Positions 33,874 through 44,130 of a stretch of DNA of 64,000 nt are shown piece after piece. The stretch lies in contig CAJNDS010002172.1 of NCBI GenBank assembly GCA_905221605.1, forward strand, positions 37,501 through 101,500, given 5' to 3'. Below the pieces are notes generated by a model, which made no database searches, had not been told where the DNA came from, and worked only from the letters and a program-made list of their open reading frames with translations. The translations under genes and the position numbers were made by a program. Positions within the stretch are counted from its first letter, which is position 1; every line of letters begins with the position of its first letter. This DNA comes from Symbiodinium natans. Its lineage: Eukaryota; Sar; Dinophyceae; Suessiales; Symbiodiniaceae.

Positions 33874-35352
33874 ATGGAACAGCACCAACCTGTTCATCGG
33901 TTAGGTTATGTGGAGCCCTTGCCAGTCGAGACCTACGTGGAGCCCTTGCCAGTCGAGACCTACGTGGAGCCCTTGCCAGTCGAGATCTACCGCCTGATCA
34001 GGCGGTATCACAATGCCTTTAGTCAAGGTCCTGCAGCGTCTGCTGATATGACCTGCAGATGCTTGCAATATTCTTGCTTGCAAGCGATCATAATCAGCTT
34101 CTGTATTGATACCAGGTACGATGATGAAGACGTGTTTTGGATTGTTCCTGCCCAACACCCGCTAGCATGTTGCGCTACATTCACATGCTCTCCAAGATTG
34201 CGACATCCTCAGCCACTGCGTTGTGCTTTGCTCACGCGCTTCAATGACAGCCCAGAGGACGGCGAGCATGAGTTCGATTATCTGGGCGGCTCCAACCGTC
34301 GACCTCGCTTTGGACCAGCGGAGCCCCGTGAGTCACAGTCTGAACGCGCAGCGTCTTCTAGCGTACGGCTTCCGGTAGAATTGTTGCAGCGCCTGCCAAA
34401 ATACTTCTTCGAGTACGGCTTTCTACGTTCTTTGGCGATCACTTCCAGATCCATGCTTCTTGCGACTCGAAGTAGAGAACACTGGACCGATCTAGACGTG
34501 AGTCTAGATCAGCCGGGTCTTGAGTTTACTGGAAGACTACGATACGCTATCGAGCTCCTGAGCCAGGCCAACAAAATCATCGTGAATCTACGTCAGCTGG
34601 CCATGCTCATCTCACCGTTGCCTGCGAGCGTTAGGCTGTGCTGGGACATCGTTCCCATGCCACCGCAGCCTCGGCTCAGCAATCTATATTATGGTTTTCG
34701 CTCAATGCGACCCTTAATGGGCTGCGCCGATTTCGACGTGTTCTTGCCAGCCAACGTTCGAGGTATCTACGTAGGCGTCAGGGAATGGCATGGACAGAGG
34801 CAGTCTTGCTGCAGAGTTGATAACCTGTTCAGACAAACGATCACCTGGTCCATAGGTATAAACGACGATCCTGTAATGCCACACCCATCAGCAAGCAGGC
34901 ACGCGCCAGTTCCTGACGCAGTCAACAGATTTTCCTTAAGATGGGACCAGCGAACATTCTCCATTGCGCTGAACGGTGTAGGTGTATCCCGTGCCCGACT
35001 GCGAGATGGTCTCGCAGTTGCGTCGCCAGCGCTTTCTCAAGTGTTCTTCATGGCTTTCGGGCATGGAATGCAGGGACAGCCGCCTCCGGCCTGTAGGACA
35101 ATACCGTCCTCAATTCAAGCGAATGCCAGTATTCGATGTGGACTTTGTCATCGAGAGCACTCATTGTTGCTGCCGCGGTGGAGTGTGTGCCCTATGTGCA
35201 GTACATGGATCTGTTCATCGCACATTGGACGGACGCCGTGGGCAAGTTGTCCACATTGTGTGATGCAGCTGCAGGACTACCTGGGGGGCTCATCTGCTTT
35301 CCAAGGCATCCGATGTAGCCTGTTCCAAAGTACACAGCTCATACTCTCATAG
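33874..35352 (+). CDS. ORF C: F-box-like, SPRY-like and RING-like protein
   Basis: About 492 residues from the ATG at 33874. Residues 13-39 are three perfect nine-residue repeats (VEPLPVETY) encoded by a 27-nt minisatellite. Residues 166-204 begin LPVELLQRLPKYFFEYGFLR, which looks like an F-box helix pair. Residues about 285-405 contain WSIGINDDPV and RFSLRWDQRTFSIALNG, the pattern of a SPRY/B30.2 sandwich. Residues 422-462 carry eight metal-ligand candidates, C422-x2-C425, C439-x2-C442, C447, H450, C459-x2-C462, a RING-like cross-brace. That combination suggests a ubiquitin-ligase or adaptor role (inference). D-Y-L-G-G occurs at residues 135-139 and again at 468-472, right after the zinc cluster. 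The frame ends 26 bp before the next one. Confidence 0.6.
   Translation: MEQHQPVHRLGYVEPLPVETYVEPLPVETYVEPLPVEIYRLIRRYHNAFSQGPAASADMTCRCLQYSCLQAIIISFCIDTRYDDEDVFWIVPAQHPLACCATFTCSPRLRHPQPLRCALLTRFNDSPEDGEHEFDYLGGSNRRPRFGPAEPRESQSERAASSSVRLPVELLQRLPKYFFEYGFLRSLAITSRSMLLATRSREHWTDLDVSLDQPGLEFTGRLRYAIELLSQANKIIVNLRQLAMLISPLPASVRLCWDIVPMPPQPRLSNLYYGFRSMRPLMGCADFDVFLPANVRGIYVGVREWHGQRQSCCRVDNLFRQTITWSIGINDDPVMPHPSASRHAPVPDAVNRFSLRWDQRTFSIALNGVGVSRARLRDGLAVASPALSQVFFMAFGHGMQGQPPPACRTIPSSIQANASIRCGLCHREHSLLLPRWSVCPMCSTWICSSHIGRTPWASCPHCVMQLQDYLGGSSAFQGIRCSLFQSTQLILS
33910..33990 (+). repeat. 27-nt coding minisatellite, three copies
   Basis: GTGGAGCCCTTGCCAGTCGA followed by GACCTAC is repeated three times head to tail; the third copy has GATCTAC. 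It keeps the ORF C frame and adds VEPLPVETY each time, so copy number could vary without a frameshift. Confidence 0.95.
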
Positions 35353-35377
35353 TTTGAACACGATGTTGGAGAGTTAG

Positions 35378-35676
35378 ATGCTGAGCACACGTCTTCGTCC
35401 GAAAATTAATCTGCTATCAGGTTTCTGGCCACCCCCGCTCCCTGACATGGTCGGCAGTGTCATCGGTTCCGAGACCCCACTGGAGCCTACGTTCAGAATG
35501 ACTGCGGAGCCATCGCGAGACAATACCGACGTACTGCAGCCTTGCGACACCCTTGCTCAGATCAACAGTCATGAAATGGACCACAGGATTCGTTTTGAGC
35601 CCGAAGGACACAGGTATTTCTTCGACGGCAAAAAGATTGACACGAGCGCAGCGTGTCACGAATAGTTTTTCGTTTG
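35378..35676 (+). CDS. First traceable exon of the helicase-transposase gene, frameshifted
   Basis: The frame from 35378 ends HRIRFEPEGHRYFFDGKK and then IDTSA before running into a stop at 35663. One base later the other frame continues SVSRIVF, up to a GT donor at 35672 or 35677. The pattern H-x-Y-x-x-D-G..S-V-(T/S) is the usual lead-in to the PD-(D/E)XK domain encoded in the next exon. A single-base change between about 35645 and 35652 therefore separates the two halves. It is either a disabling mutation or a base error in the assembly. Upstream, the sequence may connect by another intron to ORF C. Confidence 0.55.
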
Positions 35677-35755
35677 GTTATGTGACTCATTGTCAGTGAT
35701 TTTGTAGTCTGCGTAAGAGCGTGTGAGGTCACTTCTCTGATCCATTGCTTTGCAG

Positions 35756-38114
35756 AGCCATTCGATGCCATGGAAGCGATTACAAAAATGAAACGGGGAA
35801 GCAAGTGGCCGAGACCGGAGTATCTTGTGTCCGATATTGGACGAGATGTCATTGAGCTCATGCTGGTGGATCACGATGAAAACACTGTTCGACAGCTCAA
35901 ACACATCATCATGCAGTCCAGCCTCGATGCACGCGAGCTCTGTGCAGAACTCATTCGGTTGCGCAGCATGCTAAGTAATTGGGAAGACATTGTGCAAGAA
36001 ATCGTATTGTCCGACCAGGAGATCATAGATATGTGGAAGCAGAAATCGTTGTTTGCAAGCACCGCGGGCACGTGGACCCATGCTATGCTGGAGCATATGA
36101 TGAACGGCTTCCATGTATCTCCTGGTTGCATGAGTGATGAATTAGACATGGCTATTGACTTTTTATCTTCAGTCAGAGAAGAGTATCCAGCTTCAGTGGT
36201 CTTCAGAACCGAGTGGACTATCTACGCAGTCAAGGAAGATCTGGCTGGCTCAATAGACTTGGTGCTGCAGGATCCTAACGACGACAACCTCATCCTGATC
36301 GACTGGAAGCGCAGTGAGAAGTTGCCGGAAAAGTATTCCGGCTATGGGCGGTTCATGCAGGAGCCTTTGAGCAGCGTGCCTGATTGCCAAGGCGAGCACT
36401 ATAGGCTTCAACTCAACTTGTACAAGTGGGTTCTGGAATCGTATTACTCCAAGAAGGTGAAAGATATGAGAGTGGTGTGCGTGCACAAGAATCCTTCCAA
36501 GGAGGCGTTCGTCGACAAGGTTCCCGATATGTCGGAAGTCGTGAGCAATCTCATGCGGCAAAGACGCGAAAGCTTGCAGCCGGCAGAGCCCACCTTTTCG
36601 CAGATTCCAGACACTACTGATCTCGCGGAAGAAATTAAAATCGCACAAGCGCTTGCGCCTACGGTTCCTTTTGAAGTTGCTCACAGTCAGCGAAGACTGT
36701 CTCAGGCGTGCAGCGATGTTAACCAGGATCTTGAACCTCCAGTCGACAACTGTGATGAGAACCGAGATGACAAGTTTCCTGATTTCTTGAAGAAAAGACG
36801 TGCAATTAAGGGCGCGGACAAGAGTGCACTGCTCTTCGAGCAAATGTTTGCTGCGAGCCACAAGTTGTTACAATGCACTCTCGATGTAACACCGGCAGAC
36901 GTACGGGCCACCAGCGACTGCATCCTGAAAATCACAAGTACGACTATTGCAGATGTGACAGAAGCGCAGCCAACATGGTCAGCAGATCTGGTCCGCCTGG
37001 TCGTGGTTGCTGCCCATTTATGTCGTTGCCGCGTACAGGATCGACCGATGTTGGCGGACTGCGCGGCCCTGCTGTGGATGATGGAAGGTGAAAGACACAT
37101 TCGAGTCCACAACGGGTTCCTTTATGTCTACGACGATGACGGTACCTTCGTCCCTTTCGGCGGAGTTCCTCCCGAAACAGTGCTGCGACGTGTTTACCTA
37201 TTCTGCAGCCGTTTGGAAGGTCTGCTTCTGCTGCTTCCAACCCGTACTCGAAGAGATCCTCAAGTTGTACTCGATGCCGTTGCTGCCAAACGGCAAGAGT
37301 TTGTTTCGGAGTCCGAGTTCCTGGAGCGATGCGCGTCAGCGGTTCTGCAGGGGCCTTCGAATTCTGATCAGTACGAACGCTTAGATTCCATACCAATGGG
37401 TGATGAAGGGAATGAAGGTGGCGCGCGTCAGCGAGGAGATTCGGAACCCTGGACTATAGCCTTAGCTGCGAAGGTTTGGAAGCTTTCGTGCGCTATCAGA
37501 AATGAATTGATGTACACCAAGCTGATCTCACTTTTGGTAGAATGGTGCGAAACTCCCGACAAGCGAGAAAGGTGTGTCTGCTACGAGGACTTGTGTCTGC
37601 GTTACGACTCCGACTTGCTGGTGCCCGTTACTGTTGTTCCAAAGAGCTCTGCGAACAATTGCTATATCAAGATACCGCACGCCATCAAGGATCCTGTCTT
37701 AGAGGCCAATGTTTTACGCCTGCAGAAGTTTTACTCCCAGACATTCTGGTGCAACGCGCATGTCTTCAAATGCTGCCAGGCAGCTATTGCCCTAGCCAAG
37801 AGGGGCTTGAATGTGGATCGGTGCTTCATCGGCATCTCGCCAGGAGGTGTGGGGCAGAGTCTCTACTCGCAGCACATCGCCGCTATGTTCGGCAACAACC
37901 ATGCCTTTTTCGACCCAAACGTGTGGCACAATGACGAAGAGCTCAGAAAGCAAGTAGAAAGCTTTGCGCGATGCTTTATTATCACAGGTCAGGAAGCACC
38001 AGAGTCAGCCCGCAAGCTTCATCTGGATTTATACAAGAAGACGATGAGTGCGGACGGCATCATGGGGCGTAAACCATACGGTTACACCACAAGGATGTTC
38101 ACCATAGTTGGATG
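35756..38114 (+). CDS. PD-(D/E)XK nuclease plus SF3-like helicase exon
   Basis: The exon follows a TTTGCAG acceptor and stays open for about 785 residues. Counting from the internal Met at 35770, residues 98-108 are TAGTWTHAMLE, E148 lies in FRTEWTIYA, residues 158-163 are LAGSID, 178-181 are DWKR, and 214-218 are QLNLY. This is the H..E..D..(D/E)xK..Q order of the RecB/Cas4-like PD-(D/E)XK superfamily, with D163 and D178-W-K180 as the metal site. The C-terminus has GISPGGVGQS (688-697), a P-loop with Gln in place of the Walker Lys, and RKPYGYTTRMFTIVGW, resembling the end of an SF3/D5-type replicative helicase. The join to the next exon is best made with a GA donor at 38115 (TG|GACG). Likely role: processing and replicating the element's DNA. 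Confidence 0.7.
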
Positions 38115-38202
38115 GACGCTTGGCAAACACGGTGTTTTTTGTTAGTCAGTGCGGATGAAGAAACAGTTTATTTGGTAGTTTTCTTATGGCTGGACCACGA
38201 AG

Positions 38203-41044
38203 GAAGCGATTGGAACTCAACCGCATGCTCATGTTTGCCGGTGTAAGTGTTGGGAATTTTAACTCAATACTTCGCCGCGCCTTGGTTTGGAAACCAAAAG
38301 CGAGATTTCTTATGAAGGCCTATCTCGAGAAATATCCAGACCATGAATTGGCCGGTATATTCGAAGCTGATCCGTCACTCAACAACTTCTTGCCAGGGTC
38401 GCAGGCATCACTGGCCGGACATCGTGTCCAGCATGCCTTCGAACTCATGCATGACAAGGAAGCCTGTTACCGCCTCATCGAAGAGTACGTAAACGGAGGT
38501 GACGAGTACCTTACAGAAGATACCATGCGGGGGGCGTGCTCTCTGCCAGTGCGAAAGAAGGCTGATGATGTGGACGAGGGCATCGGGAACTTGATGGCAG
38601 GTGCCACTTCACAGGACGAGCACGATCAGTCTGATACGCAATGGAAGAATCTGAGTAGCACTATCTTTCGCAAAATGCTGGATGCACAGATGGAGACGCT
38701 TTCGTTCTATGAGTTCAAGCTTATGCTGTTGACCGGTGATTACCCCAATTTGCCGAAGAACAAGTTGTGGGAAGAGCTGCAGTCCAAAGGATTCATGACA
38801 AAGGCAAATCTCCGAGTTCGAGGAAGACGTGGCAAAGATATACAAGGTCACCTGATTCCTGTCTTGAAAACAGAGCATCAGCTGTCCGATGTGATATGCA
38901 CATCTGCGTCCGAAAGCTTGATGTTTCGCGAACAACATGATTTGAGCTCCTTGAGAGAGTTTATGGAGAAGCATCCATCCAGGGCCCACAATGTCAGCAT
39001 TCTCAAGACTTTCTTCCAGCAGGCAATGAAGCCGAAAGCAAACAAGGGCTGCCCCGACGCCGAGAAACTCGCGAGAAAGCAACTGATGGAAAAGAAACTC
39101 AAAAAACTGAACGAGTACGAGTCAGCGCTCAACTTCTTCAATAGCCTGCAGGCTACAAAAAGACGTCGGATTATCAGCAAACAAGAGTCATTTCCTACCA
39201 TGGTCGATGATGGAACCAGTCTGTGCTCATTTGACGTATCGTATCACTACCCCGAGCAGAACACGGTGCGGAGTCGCAGATACGCGCGGAAGGGAGGCGC
39301 GCAAGTGGCTCCAAGACGGGTCCAGCACATAACGCTGCCTCACACGCAGGATCTAGATATCCACAACTGTTGTCTTAGCATCCTCAAGCAGTTGCTCGAC
39401 AAGACAAATCCCACTCCAGCTCTACCAGAAGAGCTCCAGAAGGTGCTGAACACATGCGCGGACGAGCGAGACAGCTTTGTCCGTAATTACATGAAGATCT
39501 CCTTGCCCGAAGGAAAGAGCATCATCAACAGCATCTTGAGTGGTGGTCTGCCACCTGCAACTATGCAGAGGGAGCCTGCAATTCTGAAGTTACAGTCTCT
39601 GAGTATCTACTGCAGATGGCTTGCTTGCAACTTGCTGCCACAAGACTTCGACAGGTTTTCGGAAGACACTGAAAGGAAACGACCTTTAGCGTCGACTCTA
39701 CACGTTCTTTGGACAGCAGTGGAGGATTCAATTCTGGACGCTTGGCTGAGCGCTATCTGCCCTATGTCGCCGAAGCATGTGTCGCTTCATTTTGATGGTG
39801 TCCGGATTGACAGAGAACTCGTCAACAACACTCCGGATCTTGTTGCGATGTGTCAGAGGGCTATTCTCGAGAAAACTGGCTTCGATGTTTCAATTGCCAA
39901 GAAGGAGACGAAGACGATCATGCAGCTGATCGAGAGTGTAGCAGAAACCAAGGTGGCCTTGCGAGCTGTGCCAGCACATCTGTTAGAAGATGGTAATTGC
40001 ATTCCTTGTGCGCTGTGGCATCTCAATTCTAAACTTCGGGAAAACATCACCAAGATATTTGGTGACCCCAGCGCTCCAGACAACCAGCAGGCGCTAAAGA
40101 GCCGTTGTCGTTCGTACAGGTCTTGCATGGCAGCGCTGAAGCAGGACTTCACAGGCTGCGTTGGTCTTCCTGACGCTGAGATCGCAAGCTTCCTGTTGCA
40201 CTTCGAGAACGATGGCAAGCCGCACTCGGTGACTGTCCAATACAATGCTTCCAAGGAGTATGTCTCTGTTCTGAACGGCTCTATGCACTACCGACTCCAG
40301 ACCAGCCAGTTCATGTCGGCGTTTTTCAACGGTATTGATACTTCCACAGCTGTTTGTTTTTGGCAAACGCATCACCCAAGCAGTAAGCAAGGCTGCGAAA
40401 ATGGCCTGTTGGATCTCGAAGCTGGCATGGAGGGGTCGGTGAGCGAGAGCGATGTTTCCGACGATGTTCAGAAAGAGCAGTGCACGCAACAGTCTTTTAT
40501 CCTGGATGAGAACGAAGAGTTAGCGTTTCCAGACGTCATATTAAAGAGCTTGAAAGAGGAGGTCAGCCAATACACGGACAGACTATGTAGCAAGACAGAC
40601 GTTCGCAGACAGAACGGCAGGTACAGCTGTGAGCTGTGTCCGTTTCGAAGCTTCAAGGAGCTCAGAGGGCTCAAGGTGCATGTGCAGAAGCACCACCACC
40701 AGAAGAACCAGTTCGTTTGCTCGGGCACAAAGCAAATCAAGGCGATAGCAGCTCTTCATGACCATCATGCTGGGCTTCAAGAACGCTGCAAGCAGTATCT
40801 GCAAACAACCGCGAGGCTCATGTCGTCCACTATTGTACCAGCGCTCCCAAGGACAAAGAATTACATAGACAAGGATATCAGGCTGCTTTACACCTCTTCT
40901 GGACCGATGTATGTGAGCCATCGAAGTCTGAAAGAGGGCACGTTCGCTAGAAGAGTTCGCAACGTGTACTATGACAAGTCTTTTGCAGAAGCGTTTCTTC
41001 AGGAAATCCTGATGCAACTCATCCAGGCCAGTGTTGCTCACGGG
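38203..41044 (+). CDS. Helicase C-terminus, palm-like, papain-like protease and C2H2 exon
   Basis: After a CGAAG|G acceptor the exon begins KRLELNRMLMFAGVSVGNFN, which continues the SF3-like helicase. Numbering from the ATG at 38186: RYARKGGAQVAPRRVQHI then D389-L-D391-I-H-N-C, and later LHFDGVRID (534-542), which recall two-metal polymerase or primase palms (speculative). D602-G-N-C605 with H680 (GKPHSVTV) and N697 (VLNG) gives the Cys-His-Asn order of a papain-like or OTU-like cysteine protease. C815-x2-C818-x13-H832-x3-H836 is a C2H2 zinc finger, probably DNA-binding for the transposase that follows. A phase-0 GT-AG intron of 72 nt (41045-41116) leads to the last exon. An in-frame TAG at 41114 closes the unspliced reading. 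Confidence 0.65.
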
Positions 41045-41116
41045 GTGAACGTGTTAGGTCTGTGTTGGTGTGCTGAAAGATGTCATCATGTCGTTGCATC
41101 TTCCTTTTTTAGTTAG

Positions 41117-42526
41117 GTGCGAACAACTTGGCCTCGACTTCACCTGCGAGCACAAGACGCGGGCAACGTGTTGTCCTCACTGTATCCCACACACACCCGC
41201 TTCTGGTGGCCAATTCTGGAAGACGTCGCGTATTCCCCTGCCATACAGGACAGATTGCGCTGCATGTTAGAAGTGCTCGAGCAGTCTGAAGAATGGAGCT
41301 ACATCAGCACGGATGCGACACTGAAGACATGCCTGAAGCTGAAGGGACAGGAGTCCTATCGCGCATCGAAAAGAGTTCGGAATGATGCACCCTTTCCTGA
41401 CAGCGTTGCGTGGAGACGCCTTCTCACGGTGCGCGGTCGCACAGGAGCAGTGCTGCTACTCGAGCCAATTCGGACGGAAAAGTCTGAGGATTTGATAGAA
41501 GCGTTTGAAAACAATTTTTCGGACGTTGCTCTGGATCAAGTGCGGTATATGGCTACAGACCAACCTTCGCCCAAGCTGTACCAGTGGCTGAACACAAAGT
41601 GCCCGAACCTGGTTTGCTTATGCCTCGATCCAATTCATTTAGCTATTGTCTATGAGTATGCCCAGTGGAACAAGAAGACAGTTGGCTCGAAGATGCTGCG
41701 AGCCCTACTGTCAAAGGTTCTGGCTGTTGATGACCAGAAGACTAGCAGTGACTGGGGCCCTTTTTTCAATGGCTCGAATCCCACGCCACTGAACAAGGCA
41801 GAAGAAATTATGAGAGAGAAGATTCTGCAGTGTTCAATGTCCGAAAGGCAGGCAAAGAAAATCATGGCTGAGTTAGACACTTCCACACCCTTTCGCGATC
41901 GGCTGGCCTTCATCAGCGGACTCGCAGCCATATGCTCTCTGAGACAGGAGGAAGTTTCCCGAAAGGTCACAGGCGCGAACAAGGAGGTCTACATGGTCTT
42001 ATGGGCAGCATGTGCGCCGGACCGGTTGGAATGGCTTTGGAACAATGTCAGATTGCGGCATACTCTGACAAAGGCGCAGCAGCTTTTTCTTCCGAGCGGT
42101 ACCTCATCCAATGAAGCGTTGCACGCCGAGATTAATTCTTGGTTGCGCACATGCAACTCGCTTCACAGGTCGACTCTTCGTCTCAAGCTACGATTGATGC
42201 AGCACCGCAAACTGTTGACGCATCACATAGCCACATGCTATCCGTTTGCTAGAATGACGGCAGAAGGTGTCGTTTTATCTCGAGCGCTGGCTAAGCCAAC
42301 GTGGTCGGTGGAGACCTGGAATGCTTGGTGCGAGGAGCAACGTCGCGATGGAGGCCAAAGCAAGGCTGATCTGCCCCTTATGCGCTCTCGTGATATTGAG
42401 ATCGCTATGGTAAAGGGTTGGGTGCAAAAGAAACCCGCGTCAAAGCGGCGTCGAATTAAGCGAACTCCATTTTCTGCCAAGCGCCAGCACCAACTAAAGG
42501 TTGGTGGGGTAAAGGGGCATAAGTGA
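41117..42526 (+). CDS. DDE-type transposase, last exon
   Basis: The exon starts at TTAG|GTGCGAACAAC and runs about 469 codons to a TGA. WSYISTDATLKTCLKLKG holds D66, VRYMATDQPSPKLY holds D148, and SGTSSNEALHAEINSW holds E333 and E338, giving a D-D-E triad. CLCLDPIHL (D171, H174) follows the second Asp, as in MULE-like and related enzymes. Between the second D and the E is a helical insertion of about 180 residues. The C-terminus is strongly basic (KKPASKRRRIKRTPF), suiting nuclear import or DNA contact. With the C2H2 finger of the previous exon this forms a complete cut-and-paste transposase. I cannot name the superfamily. Confidence 0.7.
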   Translation: MRTTWPRLHLRAQDAGNVLSSLYPTHTRFWWPILEDVAYSPAIQDRLRCMLEVLEQSEEWSYISTDATLKTCLKLKGQESYRASKRVRNDAPFPDSVAWRRLLTVRGRTGAVLLLEPIRTEKSEDLIEAFENNFSDVALDQVRYMATDQPSPKLYQWLNTKCPNLVCLCLDPIHLAIVYEYAQWNKKTVGSKMLRALLSKVLAVDDQKTSSDWGPFFNGSNPTPLNKAEEIMREKILQCSMSERQAKKIMAELDTSTPFRDRLAFISGLAAICSLRQEEVSRKVTGANKEVYMVLWAACAPDRLEWLWNNVRLRHTLTKAQQLFLPSGTSSNEALHAEINSWLRTCNSLHRSTLRLKLRLMQHRKLLTHHIATCYPFARMTAEGVVLSRALAKPTWSVETWNAWCEEQRRDGGQSKADLPLMRSRDIEIAMVKGWVQKKPASKRRRIKRTPFSAKRQHQLKVGGVKGHK

Positions 42527-43589
42527 CACCGCAAAGCGACTGTTGCTGTGCGCGACATGTCGCAATCGTGAGGTTGCGACGGGTGTGAAACGACGGATAG
42601 CAAAACGCGCGTGTTGTTGCCCTTGTTGGATGACCTGCTCCTTTGCACTAAGAGACGCGTGCCTGATAAGTTCATTGTGACAAGATCTTGCTGGCTGGCG
42701 CAGGACTGTGATCACTTCGATGACGTTTTCCCTTCACCTATGCCATGATTTGAGTTTGGCACGCTTGGTTGAGTGTGTTTTGACACGTGTGCTGTGTCAA
42801 TTCTTCACGCACGCCAGTCTCACATCGACTGAACCTTGATCCAAACTAGCCTCATTTAATCTTCTACATGGTTTACCTTGCCCTGATGCCCGGCATCCTT
42901 TAAAGTTATCAGGTATATTGAAGGCTACGCCGAAGTCTGGAGTTACATAAAGTTGCGCGCAGGCAACGCATGATCCGTGACTGGAAGGAATTCTCCGAGA
43001 TACGGTGTGTCTGTCATGTTGGGTGTACCAGATGCTCTCACCGGTCACGGGTTCGTGCTCGCGACTAGCGACTCGGCTCTTTGTCGGCTAGACATCGAAG
43101 GTGTTGTCGGCCTCGCTCGAAGTGCTACTACACTAATGAAGTTTGATCTATGGTACGCGCGTGAAGCCCATTGTGCTCGCCTTGGCAATCTGGCACGCTG
43201 CTCAAAGGCTCCTGCATGAACCGCCCATAGCCTACAAGCGAGCTGCAGCTCCATGTCTTATCAAGCAGACACGTGCACCTGGCGACACGTGAAATGCCTC
43301 ACAAGACCACCCTGCTGGACGTTCGAAACTTTCAAGTGTCCACCCGAGTCGGAAATTCTAACCCTTTCAAGTGGACTGACCTCCGAGCTAAGCCGTAGAT
43401 GCCCAGGCAGATTAGTATCATGGGGTACGGTTTCTCAGGTATCAACATCGTATGCATCAGCGGCACCGGCACGGTCCACAAGACCCTAGCGAATGACGCC
43501 GCCTTGTGTCCCCTCATGATTGTTCCGGAGGAAAGCGAACTTTGCTAAGCTGACAGCTAGTGTAGAGTGTAGACAGGAAACACCTGAAT
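42527..43589. other. 3' flank of the transposon-like block
   Basis: No convincing gene. A short plus-strand frame at about 43419-43547 reads MGYGFSGINIVCISGTGTVH and could be a remnant exon upstream of the ankyrin fragment. No terminal inverted repeat matching 29.9-31.5 kb was found by eye. Confidence 0.35.
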
Positions 43590-44130
43590 ACGACTGCTGG
43601 TGGATGCGGACGCCAACAAACTTGCGCACATTGAGGACATGGGCAAAGCCGCCCTCGTGGACGCATCTTCCAAGGGCCATGTCGAGATTGTACGTTTTCT
43701 GCTGGATGCTGGTGCCGACAAGAACTTGTGGGACGACTACAACGCGAATGCTCTCATGGCCACATTTTCTCAGGGCCACGTGGAGATTGTGCGTTTGCTG
43801 GTGGACGCTGGTGCCGACAAGAACTTGCTGGACGAGTTCCGCGCGACCGCTCTCATGCGCGCATCTTCCGAGGGCCACGTCGAGATTGTACGTTTGCTGT
43901 TGGATGCTGGTGCTGGCAAGATCTTGGAGGACGAGTACCACGTGACCGCTCTCATCGTGCATGTTCCGAGGGCCATGTCGAGATTGTACATATGCTGCTG
44001 GACGCTGGTGCCGACCAGTCCTGACAGGAAAATGCAGGAAAGATCCGGCCTGACCGCTCTCGTGGACGCATCTTCCAAGAGCCATGTCGAGACTGTACGT
44101 GTTCTGCTGGGTTCTTTCACTAGGCCTCTC
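43590..44130 (+). pseudogene. Ankyrin-repeat gene remnant with frameshifts
   Basis: At least five 33-residue ankyrin units are visible. The clearest are VDASSKGHVEIVRFLLDAGA, SQGHVEIVRLLVDAGADKN and SSEGHVEIVRLLLDAGAGK, each encoded by a 99-nt unit with high nucleotide similarity, so they expanded recently. A TGA at about 43586 cuts the frame just before RLLVDADAN, truncating the 5' end. Near 43965 the consensus moves to another frame (GHVEIVHMLLDAGADQS), and by about 44040 it returns to the first (LTALVDASSKSHVETVRVLL). Two indels and the 5' truncation argue for a pseudogene. Intact ankyrin arrays bind protein partners. The end dissolves into a GTGGTGGTA microsatellite. Confidence 0.7.

Noticed and set aside
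36250-36861. Minus-strand 203-codon frame
   Set aside because: It is the antisense shadow of the PD-(D/E)XK domain, whose conserved motifs are on the plus strand.
31466-42526. Assignment to Polinton, Helitron, KDZ or Academ elements
   Set aside because: I see no protein-primed polymerase, retroviral-type integrase, Rep motif or CXC/Ulp1 set that would support any of these names.
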